DNA of 64,000 nt from NCBI RefSeq assembly GCF_019969845.1, contig NZ_JAHXYR010000003.1:496001-560000 (forward strand), read 5' to 3'. Position 1 is the first letter of the stretch; each line of letters starts with the position of its first letter. Of this stretch, positions 27,065 to 36,286 are shown piece after piece. This stretch comes from Sphingobacterium sp. GVS05A. GTDB lineage: Bacteria > Bacteroidota > Bacteroidia > Sphingobacteriales > Sphingobacteriaceae. The notes under the pieces are model-generated. The model saw nothing but the letters and a program-made list of their open reading frames with translations, ran no database searches and had not been told where the DNA came from. A program made the translations under genes and the position numbers.

Positions 27065-27231
27065 GTATTGAGATTCTGGCTGGACAAGCCTGCGGCTTAC
27101 AAGCTGTCTCCACATTCTTATTTTGACTTTCAGATATGAGTGTGGAGATTTTGGTTACACAAGCTTGTTTTTCAAAGATTAAAGAATAAGGACTCTAGTT
27201 TGATAAGCCTATGCCTTGGAAGCTGTCTCCG
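27065..27231. repeat. Three degenerate repeat units upstream of uvrC
   Basis: Unit 1 (27065-27112) reads GTATTGAGATTCTGG, then ACAAGCCTGCGGCTTACAAG, then CTGTCTCC. Unit 2 (27138-27177) carries GTGGAGATTTTGG and CACAAGCTTG. Unit 3 (27190-27231) carries GATAAGCCTATGCCTTGG and AGCTGTCTCC. Similar sequence occurs at 20553-20606 and 51610-51650. Unit 1 contains a small hairpin AAGCC/GGCTT. Confidence 0.5.
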
Positions 27232-27257
27232 TTTTTTACTTTTTAATTTTTAAAGTT

Positions 27258-29069
27258 TTGACATTTGATTATAGGGAAGAATTAAAGAAGATACCTCATC
27301 GACCAGGAGTCTATCAATATTTTGATAAACATGATGAATTGATCTATATCGGTAAGGCGAAAGACCTTCGTAACCGGGTGGGATCTTATTTTGTCAATGA
27401 AAATCAATTGAATGGAAAGACCCGTGTTTTGGTCCATAAGATCAACCGTATTTCTTTTACTATAGTAGATACCGAAATTGATGCTTGGTTGCTTGAAAAT
27501 TCATTAATCAAGAAGCATAAGCCAAAATACAATGTCATGCTCAAAGATGACAAGACCTATCCATGGATTGTCATCAAGAACGAACCCTTTCCTCGTGTTT
27601 TTTGGACCAGGCAATACATTAAGGATGGTTCCCGTTATTATGGGCCGTATCCCTCTGTAAGTATGATGCATATCGTATTGGATCTGATCCGTGAGTTATT
27701 TCCTCTTCGGACATGTAACCTTGCACTCACACCAGAGAATATCAGAAAAGGAAAGTTTAAGATTTGCCTAGAATATCAGATTGGGAATTGTAAAGGGCCT
27801 TGTGAAGGCTATCAGTCCGAAGAAGATTATGATCAAAATTTGAGCGATATTAAGGATATTTTAAATGGTAAGATTTCTGTCGTCACCAATAGGTTAAAGG
27901 AAGGTATCGCAGCTGCTGCTGCTTCACTGGATTTTGAACGCGCACAATTGATTAAAGCTAAACTCGATAAACTGGATAATTATCAGAGTAAATCGACCGT
28001 AGTTAATTCTTCGATTACCAATGTGGATGTATTTAGTATCGCCTCGGATGACGGATATGCCTTTGTAAATTATCTAAAGGTAATGAATGGTGTTATTATT
28101 CAGACACAGACGCTGGAAATGAAGCGCCGTTTGGACGAAAGCGAGCAGGAATTGCTGTCACTGGCTATACCTGAAATACGTGAACGGTTCAAAAGTCTGT
28201 CGCGGGAGATTATTGTTCCGTTTGAATTGGATATCGAGGAGAATGAGCGGATACGTTTTACGATTCCCAAACTGGGCGAGAAGAAAAAGTTGTTGGAACT
28301 GTCCCAGAAAAATGTGGCTTTTTTCAGAAAAGAACGCCTGTTGCAATATGAAAAGCTGAATCCAGATATTCGTACGGAACGTATTTTAAAACAGATGCAG
28401 AAGGATCTTCGTATGAATGTGTTGCCACAACATATCGAATGTTTTGATAACTCCAATATCCAGGGAAATTACCCTGTATCGGCTATCGTGGTATTTAAAG
28501 ATGCAAAGCCTTCCAAAAAAGATTATAGACATTTTAATGTGAAAACAGTGGAGGGGCCAAATGATTTTGCAACCATGGAGGAAGCAGTTTTTAGGCGTTA
28601 TAGGAGATTATTGGACGAAGATCAGCCATTGCCTCAATTAATTATTATCGACGGCGGTAAAGGGCAATTAGGTGCAGCATTGAAGAGTTTGCGTTTATTG
28701 GGGATAGAACGTAAGGTGACGGTCATCGGTATCGCTAAGCGATTGGAAGAACTTTTCTATCCCGGGGACCAATATCCGCTGTATTTAGATAAGAAATCGG
28801 AAACCTTAAAGATCATTCAGCATCTGCGTGATGAGGCTCACCGCTTTGGCATCACTTTTCACCGGAATCAGCGTAGCCGGAAGACCTTTGTCTCTGAACT
28901 GGAAAATATTCCGGGGATCGGAAAGACAACGGTGGAGAAAGTATTGACTGAATTTAAATCGGTTAAAAGGGTGAAAGAAGCTTCAGATGAGGACCTAAAA
29001 AAAGTGCTTAATCTGAAACAGATTAAAGCACTTCGTATATATTTTAGTGAAACGAGCTTATCGAGCTAA
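27258..29069 (+). CDS. uvrC: UvrABC system protein C, probable TTG start
   Basis: Excision-repair nuclease subunit, 603 residues from the TTG at 27258. That start gives the usual UvrC opening TFDYREELKKIPHRPGVYQYFD. The frame is open further upstream, but the extra residues are low-complexity and unlike UvrC, and no ATG is available. Domains in order: GIY-YIG nuclease (about 12-95, YIGKAKDLRNRV), Cys-rich segment, UVR motif (about 200-235), RNase-H-like C-terminal nuclease (with ECFDNSNIQG and IDGGKGQL), and tandem HhH at the end (ENIPGIGKTTVEKVL). It makes both incisions around DNA damage bound by UvrA/UvrB. Confidence 0.95.
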   Translation: MTFDYREELKKIPHRPGVYQYFDKHDELIYIGKAKDLRNRVGSYFVNENQLNGKTRVLVHKINRISFTIVDTEIDAWLLENSLIKKHKPKYNVMLKDDKTYPWIVIKNEPFPRVFWTRQYIKDGSRYYGPYPSVSMMHIVLDLIRELFPLRTCNLALTPENIRKGKFKICLEYQIGNCKGPCEGYQSEEDYDQNLSDIKDILNGKISVVTNRLKEGIAAAAASLDFERAQLIKAKLDKLDNYQSKSTVVNSSITNVDVFSIASDDGYAFVNYLKVMNGVIIQTQTLEMKRRLDESEQELLSLAIPEIRERFKSLSREIIVPFELDIEENERIRFTIPKLGEKKKLLELSQKNVAFFRKERLLQYEKLNPDIRTERILKQMQKDLRMNVLPQHIECFDNSNIQGNYPVSAIVVFKDAKPSKKDYRHFNVKTVEGPNDFATMEEAVFRRYRRLLDEDQPLPQLIIIDGGKGQLGAALKSLRLLGIERKVTVIGIAKRLEELFYPGDQYPLYLDKKSETLKIIQHLRDEAHRFGITFHRNQRSRKTFVSELENIPGIGKTTVEKVLTEFKSVKRVKEASDEDLKKVLNLKQIKALRIYFSETSLSS

Positions 29070-29112
29070 GACTTGCATAAGCAGAGTCGCAATACTATCT
29101 ACTCAGTATTAA

Positions 29113-29991
29113 TTAATCGTCGTAACCAAAACGTTTGAGGTAGTTCTTTTTGCTTCTCCAATCAGGGATTACTTTAACGAAGAGTTCCAAGAAAACCTTT
29201 CCGTCGATAAATTCTTCGATATCCTGACGGGCATAGGTGCCTACTTTCTTAATCATAGCACCAGCTTTGCCTATAATAATGTTTTTTTGTGAATCACGTT
29301 CAACAATAATCTCTGCTGCAATGCGGGTGATATTTGCTTCCTCTTTGTAGGATGTAACAATGACTTCGGTACTGTAAGGAATTTCCTTGTCATATAATTT
29401 GAATACTTTCTCCCGGATCATCTCAGAAACAAAGAAGCGCATGGACTTGTCTGTCAATTCATCTTTTTCGTAGTAAGCTTCATGGATCGGCAACTTATCT
29501 TTGATGTACTGCATGACAGCCGCAACATTATGATCCAACTTGGCTGAAATAGCGAAGATCGTATCTGGATTTAGTTTTTCTTGCCAGAATTCGATTTTGG
29601 CTTTTACTTCTTCTTCGGAAGATTTATCTATTTTATTGATCAGGACAGCTACTGGAGAGTTTGTCTTACGCAGTTTTTCCAATACGTCATTCTCATCGTA
29701 TTTCTCGTGGATATCAGTCACAAATAAAATAATGTCCGCATCAATAAGCGATCCTTGAACAAAGTTCATCATTGATTCCTGTAGAGAATAGTTTGGTTTG
29801 ATGACGCCCGGTGTGTCGGAAAACACAATTTGATGGTCTTCATCGTTTACAATACCGATAATGCGGTGTCTTGTCGTTTGCGCTTTAGGTGTGATGATAG
29901 ACATCTTTTCACCTACTAAAGCGTTCATTAGGGTGGACTTACCAGCATTTGGCTTTCCGATGATACTTACGAATCCTGCTTTATGTGACAT
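29113..29991 (-). CDS. era: GTPase Era
   Basis: A 292-residue ribosome-assembly GTPase starting at the ATG at 29991 (MSHKAGFVSIIGKPNAGKST). An in-frame start 84 bp upstream would add a hydrophobic stretch foreign to Era. G1 is GKPNAGKS (12-19), the effector region KAQTTRHRIIGI, G3 DTPG, and G4 NKID. The C-terminal KH domain includes IIGKAGAMIKKVG, which binds the 3' end of 16S rRNA. It acts in 30S maturation. It faces away from the tRNA array. Confidence 0.96.
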   Translation of the reverse strand: MSHKAGFVSIIGKPNAGKSTLMNALVGEKMSIITPKAQTTRHRIIGIVNDEDHQIVFSDTPGVIKPNYSLQESMMNFVQGSLIDADIILFVTDIHEKYDENDVLEKLRKTNSPVAVLINKIDKSSEEEVKAKIEFWQEKLNPDTIFAISAKLDHNVAAVMQYIKDKLPIHEAYYEKDELTDKSMRFFVSEMIREKVFKLYDKEIPYSTEVIVTSYKEEANITRIAAEIIVERDSQKNIIIGKAGAMIKKVGTYARQDIEEFIDGKVFLELFVKVIPDWRSKKNYLKRFGYDD

Positions 29992-30029
29992 TTTTCTAAA
30001 TTTTATTAGGATTACAAAGAAACAAAATA

Positions 30030-30037
30030 TATCTTTG
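30030..30037 (+). promoter_or_regulatory. Possible -7 element for the tRNA array
   Basis: TATCTTTG matches TAnnTTTG, about 70 bp before the first tRNA. No clear -33 TTG is found. A weaker pair, TTG at 30064-30066 with CAATTTTG at 30086-30093 and 19 bp apart, is an alternative closer to the first tRNA. Confidence 0.35.
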
Positions 30038-30106
30038 TACTCCAATTCGGAAGGATCATAATCTTGTTTTTTCAAAAGAAAAAAGCAATTTTGTTCAAAA
30101 ATATAT

Positions 30107-30179
<73 letters not shown>

Positions 30180-30186
30180 CTAAAGG

Positions 30187-30218
30187 AAAGAGCCGGTTTG
30201 CAATGATCGGTTCTTTTT
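30187..30218 (+). terminator. Hairpin terminator after tRNA copy 1
   Basis: AAGAGCCGGT pairs with ATCGGTTCTT (two G-U pairs), followed by T residues. The spacer is nearly the same after each of the first four tRNAs. Confidence 0.6.
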
Positions 30219-30237
30219 AAAGAAACTAAAAATACAT

Positions 30238-30310
<73 letters not shown>

Positions 30311-30317
30311 CTAAAGG

Positions 30318-30349
30318 AAAGAGCCGGTTTGCAATGATCGGTTCTTTTT
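30318..30349 (+). terminator. Hairpin terminator after tRNA copy 2
   Basis: Same stem as after copy 1, followed by five T residues. Confidence 0.6.
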
Positions 30350-30368
30350 AGAGAAACTAAAAATACAT

Positions 30369-30441
<73 letters not shown>

Positions 30442-30446
30442 CTAAA

Positions 30447-30479
30447 GAAAAGAGCCGGTTGCAATGACCGGTTCTTTTT
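30447..30479 (+). terminator. Hairpin terminator after tRNA copy 3
   Basis: AAGAGCCGGT pairs with ACCGGTTCTT (one G-U pair), then T residues. The stem is slightly better than in the first two spacers. Confidence 0.6.
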
Positions 30480-30498
30480 AAAGAAATCAAAAATACAT

Positions 30499-30571
<73 letters not shown>

Positions 30572-30574
30572 CTA

Positions 30575-30609
30575 AAGAGAGAGCCGGTTTGCAATGACCG
30601 GTTCTTTTT
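30575..30609 (+). terminator. Hairpin terminator after tRNA copy 4
   Basis: AGAGAGCCGGT pairs with ACCGGTTCTTT-like sequence, with a T-run following. Confidence 0.6.
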
Positions 30610-30629
30610 AAAAGAAACTAAAAATACAT

Positions 30630-30702
<73 letters not shown>

Positions 30703-30709
30703 CTAAAAG

Positions 30710-30740
30710 AAAAAGCCGAGGTGAAAACCTTGGCTTTTTT
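30710..30740 (+). terminator. Final terminator of the tRNA array
   Basis: AAAAAGCCGAGG pairs with CCTTGGCTTTTT (one G-U pair) around a 6-nt loop, with a six-T tail. Its sequence differs from the four internal hairpins. Confidence 0.75.
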
Positions 30741-30882
30741 CGTTTTTATACCTCGCTCACATGCTGATGCAGCTATTATTTTCTTTTTCTCATCCAGTTG
30801 AATAAGCGATGGATAGCATTGTCCTATTTTTGAAGATAATCTCAAATAAGAATGAGGCATTTTGTTGCAATTGGATGCTTAT

Positions 30883-30894
30883 GCAATCGTTTGC
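30883..30894. promoter_or_regulatory. LacI-type operator candidate 1 (first SusCD)
   Basis: GCAATCGTTTGC is a CG-centred palindrome with five of six matching pairs. Confidence 0.5.
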
Positions 30895-30902
30895 CTAATT
30901 AG

Positions 30903-30916
30903 CGCAATCGATTTCG
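30903..30916. promoter_or_regulatory. LacI-type operator candidate 2 (first SusCD)
   Basis: CGCAATCGATTTCG is a CG-centred palindrome with six of seven matching pairs, 20 bp centre to centre from candidate 1. Confidence 0.5.
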
Positions 30917-31022
30917 TTTCCTAAGAATTGTGAGATCTTCCTATCTTCTTTATAGTTTTAGCATTGATGTACCTAAATCTGATTAGAAAGCTAATCAATT
31001 TAAAAACTAACTATTAGATATT

Positions 31023-34000
31023 ATGATTTCAAAGATTCTCGGTAATCAAAAACTAAGTCTGTTGTCGATAGCACTTTTACTAGCAGGCGTAAATGCCTCC
31101 AAAGCAGCTATGTTACGTCATTCAGATCCTTTGGTTTTGGATAAAGCCATTTCCCAGCAAAAAGTAACCGGAAAAGTGCAGGGGGCCGAAGGTCCATTGG
31201 CTGGAGTTACAGTCACTGTAAAAGGAACCTCGCGCTCTACATCAACCAGTGCAGACGGTCAATTTAATTTAGAAGCTAAGGTTGGTGATATTTTAGTAGT
31301 CAAGAGTATTGGTTACAAAACGCAGGAAATTACTGTTTCAGGTTCTGTTGTAACGATTGATCTAGTCTCAGAGAATGAAGCATTGGAAGAAGTTGTAGTT
31401 GTTGCCTATGGAACGCAAAAGAAAGCAAATTTGACAGGATCTGTGGCGACGATTACACCAAAACAGCTTGCCGATCGGCCCGTGACTTCCCTGCAAAACG
31501 CATTGCAAGGTATTTCTCCGGGGATAACTGTATTGAATCGACCTGGTGAGGTAAGAAAAGGTAGCTCTGGTTCTTCATCAAATGCGGGATCCATTACGGT
31601 AAGGGGGCGTACGAATCTCAGTTCACCATCACCCATGTTCATTATCGACGGGATCCCAGCGACAAGTGCCGAATTTTCAGCATTGAGCCCTAACGACATA
31701 TCAAGTATGTCTGTTTTGAAAGATGCTGCCTCAGCCTCACTATATGGTTCTAGAGCGGCGAATGGTGTTATCTTGATCACGACCAAACGCGGTGGTGGTG
31801 AAAGGGCAGTTATCGGCTTTAATGCCAATTATGGATTTCAACGGGCGAGTTTCCTACCGAAGTTTGCCGATGCTGTTACCTATGCCGAGTTGTATAACAG
31901 AGCAATGGTTAATGTCGGGAAAACGCCCACTTTCAAACCAGAGGTGATTGAGAAATTCAAAAACCAATCTGAGCCAGATTATTATCCCAATAATGACTGG
32001 TACGATCAGGTGTTAAGGCATACGGCCCCACAACGGGATTTTGGCTTAAATGTTAGTGCACCAGGTAAAATAACAAATTATTATTTGGGCTTAAATTACT
32101 TCGATCAACAGTCGCTAACACCAGGAAGTAAGCAGGATCGTATCAATATGAAACTCAATACCAATACGACAATTGTCAAAGATCTCCTAACATTTAATAC
32201 CAATATCTCTTTTTTAAAACAGGATTATGATCGAACCGGAAGCCCAATTAGTTGGACGGAAATGGGTAGAGCTTTACCATTTACGGTAATCAAGCATTCC
32301 GATGGTTCTTGGGGTTCGATCTCCAATGGTGCCGCAAATGCAACCATTGCAAAAAACAATCAATTGCGAGCACTCACGGAAGGAGGACGAGGCAATAATA
32401 GAGATAATTACTTGCAATTAGCGGCTAATGCGTCATTGACTCCACTGGAAGGGCTTTCTATTGATGGTGCGATCTCTCTAAAATATACCAATACAAATTC
32501 TTTCGATTTTATTAACCGTACTGACCCCGTTATTAATTTTATTACCAAACAGCCGATGAACTCTACGGCCAATCCGATCAATGAGCTGAAAGAGTATTGG
32601 GGCAAACGCCAGGAATTGCTTTTGCAGGGAACGGTTAACTACGAGCGCAGGTTTGATGATCACTTCGGTAAAGTTACCGTCGGCGCTTCACAGGAATCGA
32701 ATGTGTATCGAGAAGCCTTTTTAGGTAGACAGAATTTTGTCAGTAATGATGCATCAACAATTATTAACGGTAGTTCAGGTCAAATCAGTAAGGATGATAC
32801 CGGTTTAGCTAACCGTACAACGCAAGATGAATGGGCATTACGCTCAGTATTCGGCCGTTTCAATTATGCCTATAAAGATAAGTACCTATTGGAGGCAAAT
32901 CTTCGGATGGATTATTCTTCCCGATTTGCACCAGAAATCAGAAGGGCAACATTTCCTTCTTTTTCTGCCGGCTGGAATATCAATAAGGAGTCGTTTATGG
33001 AAAATGTTAAATGGGTTGACCTTTTGAAATTGCGTGGATCCTATGGCTCGTTAGGTAATCAGGATGCTGTTGCTATTGGCAATTATTTTAATCTTCTTGA
33101 CCGTCTTTCAGCCTATAACTTTAACGGAAATGCAGTCGATGGACTTGAACAGTTATACGGTTCTAATCGTTTGGCACTGTGGGAGAAAGTGACAATGAGC
33201 AACGTGGGGATTGATGCAACATTCTTGGGCGGGAAGTTTAATTTAGTAGCCGATTATTTTGTTAAAAAATCGGACGATATTTTGCTACAACCTGCAAGCT
33301 TATCAACATACGGATTTGAGAAAAAATATACCCCTTATTATAACCAGGGAGTTACCCAAAATAAGGGGATAGAGATTTCATTGACGTATAACGGTAAAAT
33401 TGGCGATGAATTTACTTACTCGGTTTCGGGAAATGTCTCAAAAATCAAAAATAAGATTCTTTCCTTGGGTGATGTAAACGAAATTGTTGACAGTTACTAT
33501 ATCAATCGCGTAGGCGGATCAGTTGGCGATTATTATGGTTATAAATCAGCGGGTCTGTTTACAAGTGAAGCTGAAATTAAAGCGCATGCAGATCAAAAAG
33601 ATCTTGGTAGCCCGACCAAGGTTGGCGATATCAAATATGTCGATATTAACGGTGACAAAATAATTGATGCGAAAGACCGTACCATTCTTGGTAATGACGT
33701 GCCTTGGTTCAACTATGGTTTCAATTTGCGTGCCGCCTATAAGAATTTTGACCTAGATGTTTTGACTTATGGTGTCGGAGGCGTAAAAACTTATCTAGAT
33801 AATGAAGCATCTTTTCCATTCTTCAATGGAGCCAATATTAAGAGAAACTGGGTAGACGGTTGGTCTGGAGAGAATAATAAAGCAGACGCTCCTTTTCCAC
33901 GGGTCACATTAACAGGAGATGCACAACAAAATTACAGAACCTCTGATTTCTGGCTGTTTAGTGGAAACTACTTTAGGATTCGCGCCATTACTGTTGGGTA

Positions 34001-34187
34001 TAGCTTCCCGAAAGAATTGCTGACTTCTATGAAAATGTCTCAATTGCGTCTTTTTGCATCTTCTACCAATCCATTTACCTTTATGGCAGACAAACGTTTG
34101 GGCGATTATGATCCCGAAACAGGTTCGGGAAGAGCTAGTTATCCAGGGGTAAAGACATTCTCTGTAGGTTTAACGGCCAAGTTTTAA
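31023..34187 (+). CDS. SusC/RagA-family TonB-linked outer-membrane protein (pair 1)
   Basis: A 1054-residue nutrient transporter. An N-terminal signal peptide (about 1-28) is followed by a carboxypeptidase-D-regulatory-like domain (about 47-120, VTGKVQGAEGPLAGVTVTVKG), a TonB-box-like EALEEVVVVAYGTQKK, and a plug (about 135-250, ASLYGSRAANGVILITTKRG). The barrel closes in TFSVGLTAKF. It moves a glycan or peptide across the outer membrane together with the SusD-like lipoprotein encoded 20 bp later. No glycosidase, protease or sensor gene is adjacent, so the substrate is unknown. Confidence 0.95.
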   Translation: MISKILGNQKLSLLSIALLLAGVNASKAAMLRHSDPLVLDKAISQQKVTGKVQGAEGPLAGVTVTVKGTSRSTSTSADGQFNLEAKVGDILVVKSIGYKTQEITVSGSVVTIDLVSENEALEEVVVVAYGTQKKANLTGSVATITPKQLADRPVTSLQNALQGISPGITVLNRPGEVRKGSSGSSSNAGSITVRGRTNLSSPSPMFIIDGIPATSAEFSALSPNDISSMSVLKDAASASLYGSRAANGVILITTKRGGGERAVIGFNANYGFQRASFLPKFADAVTYAELYNRAMVNVGKTPTFKPEVIEKFKNQSEPDYYPNNDWYDQVLRHTAPQRDFGLNVSAPGKITNYYLGLNYFDQQSLTPGSKQDRINMKLNTNTTIVKDLLTFNTNISFLKQDYDRTGSPISWTEMGRALPFTVIKHSDGSWGSISNGAANATIAKNNQLRALTEGGRGNNRDNYLQLAANASLTPLEGLSIDGAISLKYTNTNSFDFINRTDPVINFITKQPMNSTANPINELKEYWGKRQELLLQGTVNYERRFDDHFGKVTVGASQESNVYREAFLGRQNFVSNDASTIINGSSGQISKDDTGLANRTTQDEWALRSVFGRFNYAYKDKYLLEANLRMDYSSRFAPEIRRATFPSFSAGWNINKESFMENVKWVDLLKLRGSYGSLGNQDAVAIGNYFNLLDRLSAYNFNGNAVDGLEQLYGSNRLALWEKVTMSNVGIDATFLGGKFNLVADYFVKKSDDILLQPASLSTYGFEKKYTPYYNQGVTQNKGIEISLTYNGKIGDEFTYSVSGNVSKIKNKILSLGDVNEIVDSYYINRVGGSVGDYYGYKSAGLFTSEAEIKAHADQKDLGSPTKVGDIKYVDINGDKIIDAKDRTILGNDVPWFNYGFNLRAAYKNFDLDVLTYGVGGVKTYLDNEASFPFFNGANIKRNWVDGWSGENNKADAPFPRVTLTGDAQQNYRTSDFWLFSGNYFRIRAITVGYSFPKELLTSMKMSQLRLFASSTNPFTFMADKRLGDYDPETGSGRASYPGVKTFSVGLTAKF

Positions 34188-34206
34188 TTTTTTAATACAA
34201 AAAGAA

Positions 34207-35844
34207 ATGAAAAGAAATTTAATATATCCACTAATGGCAGCGACGCTTTTATTTGGTGCGTGCTCGAAGGATTTTTTAGATCGTATTCCAGTAAATAAGA
34301 CCGCTGAAGAGGAATTTTGGCGGACTGAAAATGATGTGAAATTGGCTGTCAATGCAGTGTATGGTAAGTTGTCGGATGGTATGTATAGCGATGGTGCTTC
34401 TGATCTGGTACACGCGCAATATCCTTGGGAGAGCCCTTCAACGGATATTTCATCCGGATCAGTTACAACAGCGCTAAATGCTGGATGGGATTATATTCCG
34501 ATCCGTACCTGTAACTATTTTTTGGAAAATGTGGATAAGGCAACGATGGATGCCACATTGAAAGAACGTTATAAAGCGGAGGTGCGCTTTATCCGGGCTT
34601 ATTTATATATCCCTATGGTGGAGAGATTTGGTGATATTCCTTTAGTAACAAAAGTTTTGACCAGAGAAGAGTCCAATGTGCCACGTAATGCAAAAAGTGA
34701 AGTACTGGAATTCTTATATAGCGAATTGCAGGATATCTCTACAAAATTACCTGTTTCGTACAGTTCTGATGATAAAGGACGGATAACAAAAGGGGCCGCT
34801 TTGGCGTTAAAAGCACGTCTTTATTTATATGAAAATAACTGGGAAAAAGCTGCCGCTACAGCAAAAGAAGTCATGGGATTAGGGTATTCCTTGTTCAAAG
34901 CGGGTGTGGAATCAGAACTAGATAAAAAAGATAACTATAGTGCATTTGTTGATTTTGATAATGTCGCGGATGAAAGTAAATTTAGGTCGGGTTTACGGAG
35001 TTATGAGGGTATATTTGAATCAGAGAATGAAGGAAATTCTGAAGTGATTCTGGATCGTCAATATATTGAGATCACACAAAGCCAGCTTAATAATACGTTT
35101 TTAATGGAAGGTTCGGTAGGAGGCTGGAGCTCCTTGACACCGACACAAAACCTGGTAAATTTATATTCGAGTTATAAGACGGGGCAACCTATAGAAACGA
35201 TCACATCAGCAGCTCGAGCGGCAAATTATGCAAAAGCTGATAAAGCGGATTTCGTGAAGGAATTCAGAAATCGGGATCCACGTTTTTATGCCTCCATTTT
35301 GTTCGAAACAGCACCTTGGAACGCTTTGACACCGGAAGGTGGTTATAAATTTGCTTGGCAGAGCGGGAAATCGAATATGTCCCAGACTGGGTATAATTTC
35401 CGTAAATTGGTCGATCCTGCCTCAAATAGACGACAGCTGGATTCTTATGCCAATGTTATTTTACTGCGCTATGCAGAGATACTATTGACCTATGCCGAAG
35501 CACAGAATGAGGTATCTGGACCAGATGCGACTGTTTACGATGCCCTGGATCAAATCCGTGTCAGAGCAGGAATGGCTAAGGTGGATCGTACGATCTATGC
35601 CACAAAAGCTAAATTAAGAGAATTGATCCGCAATGAAAGAGCCATTGAACTGGTGCTTGAAGGGTCACGTTATTACGATATACGCCGTTGGAAGACAGCA
35701 CCAGATGTGATGAAAAATATCTACAGTATCAGTAACGGACTAGCTCAGGAGCGTGCTTGGACAGAGCGATTGTATTTAATGCCAGTACCTCAAAGTGAGA
35801 TGGATTTATCCTATGGTGTATTAACTCAAAATAAAGGTTATTAA
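34207..35844 (+). CDS. SusD/RagB-family nutrient-binding lipoprotein (pair 1)
   Basis: A 545-residue surface lipoprotein with lipobox FGAC (Cys19) and the typical SusD opening KDFLDRIPVNKTAEEEFW. TPR-like helices follow (AALALKARLYLYENNWEKA), then the C-terminal signature LRELIRNERAIELVLEGSRYYDIRRW. It caps the SusC channel and captures substrate at the cell surface. It follows its SusC by 20 bp and ends at a strong terminator. Confidence 0.95.
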   Translation: MKRNLIYPLMAATLLFGACSKDFLDRIPVNKTAEEEFWRTENDVKLAVNAVYGKLSDGMYSDGASDLVHAQYPWESPSTDISSGSVTTALNAGWDYIPIRTCNYFLENVDKATMDATLKERYKAEVRFIRAYLYIPMVERFGDIPLVTKVLTREESNVPRNAKSEVLEFLYSELQDISTKLPVSYSSDDKGRITKGAALALKARLYLYENNWEKAAATAKEVMGLGYSLFKAGVESELDKKDNYSAFVDFDNVADESKFRSGLRSYEGIFESENEGNSEVILDRQYIEITQSQLNNTFLMEGSVGGWSSLTPTQNLVNLYSSYKTGQPIETITSAARAANYAKADKADFVKEFRNRDPRFYASILFETAPWNALTPEGGYKFAWQSGKSNMSQTGYNFRKLVDPASNRRQLDSYANVILLRYAEILLTYAEAQNEVSGPDATVYDALDQIRVRAGMAKVDRTIYATKAKLRELIRNERAIELVLEGSRYYDIRRWKTAPDVMKNIYSISNGLAQERAWTERLYLMPVPQSEMDLSYGVLTQNKGY

Positions 35845-35866
35845 TCTCCGACAAATGATTTAATCG

Positions 35867-35904
35867 TAGGGCCCTTTCTTTACTGGAAGGGCCCTATTGT
35901 TTTT
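35867..35904 (+). terminator. Terminator after SusCD pair 1
   Basis: TAGGGCCCTT (35867-35876) pairs perfectly with AAGGGCCCTA (35887-35896), followed by TTGTTTTT. Confidence 0.85.
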
Positions 35905-36126
35905 AATGTCCTGTTTTTTCGATTTTCCCATTCGTTGTTCATGGCTTTATGCGATAGAGTTTTCTGGATCACTCTTGACTTTTGTATATACGCTCAGGTA
36001 TTAGGAGTTTTCTCGTTTGCGTTACATGCTAGTATTATTTATTGTATCTCATGATGTTAAATATGTCGTGAATTTACTGGTTCATAAACCCAGTTGTGGA
36101 GGTTAGGAATACCATAAAAAAATATC

Positions 36127-36286
36127 GCTACAATTGGATGATTATGCAATCGTTTGTTTGAAATAGCGCAATCGATTTCGTTGTTTTAGAATTTTGATAT
36201 CCCCATATCTTATTCTAGTTTTAGCATTCATGTACCTAAATTTTGATTAGTACGCTAATCAATTTTTAAACTAACTATTAAATATT
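36127..36286 (+). promoter_or_regulatory. Regulatory region of the second SusCD pair
   Basis: A near-duplicate of 30862-31022. The first palindrome reads GCAATCGTTTGT (36146-36157, one pair weaker than in pair 1). The second, CGCAATCGATTTCG (36167-36180), is identical. The conserved TAGTTTTAGCATT and the last bases before the ATG are also shared. Confidence 0.6.

Larger units (their letters stand above)
30862..31022 (+). promoter_or_regulatory. Regulatory region of the first SusCD pair, shared with the second
   Basis: About 160 bp that match the region 36127-36286 with small differences, up to and through the SusC start. It contains two CG-centred palindromes (30883-30894 and 30903-30916) of the LacI-family operator type. 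A conserved TAGTTTTAGCATT stretch and a TAAATCTG near-match to the -7 consensus lie closer to the gene. The remainder of the gap from 30741 holds nothing recognisable. Confidence 0.6.
35845..36286. other. 442-bp gap between SusCD pairs
   Basis: It holds a terminator (35867-35904), about 220 bp with nothing recognised, and the regulatory region shared with pair 1 (36127-36286). Confidence 0.6.

Noticed and set aside
31406..31828. 140-codon minus-strand frame inside the first SusC gene
   Set aside because: It is antisense to a well-supported gene, with no signal or family resemblance; a codon-structure shadow.
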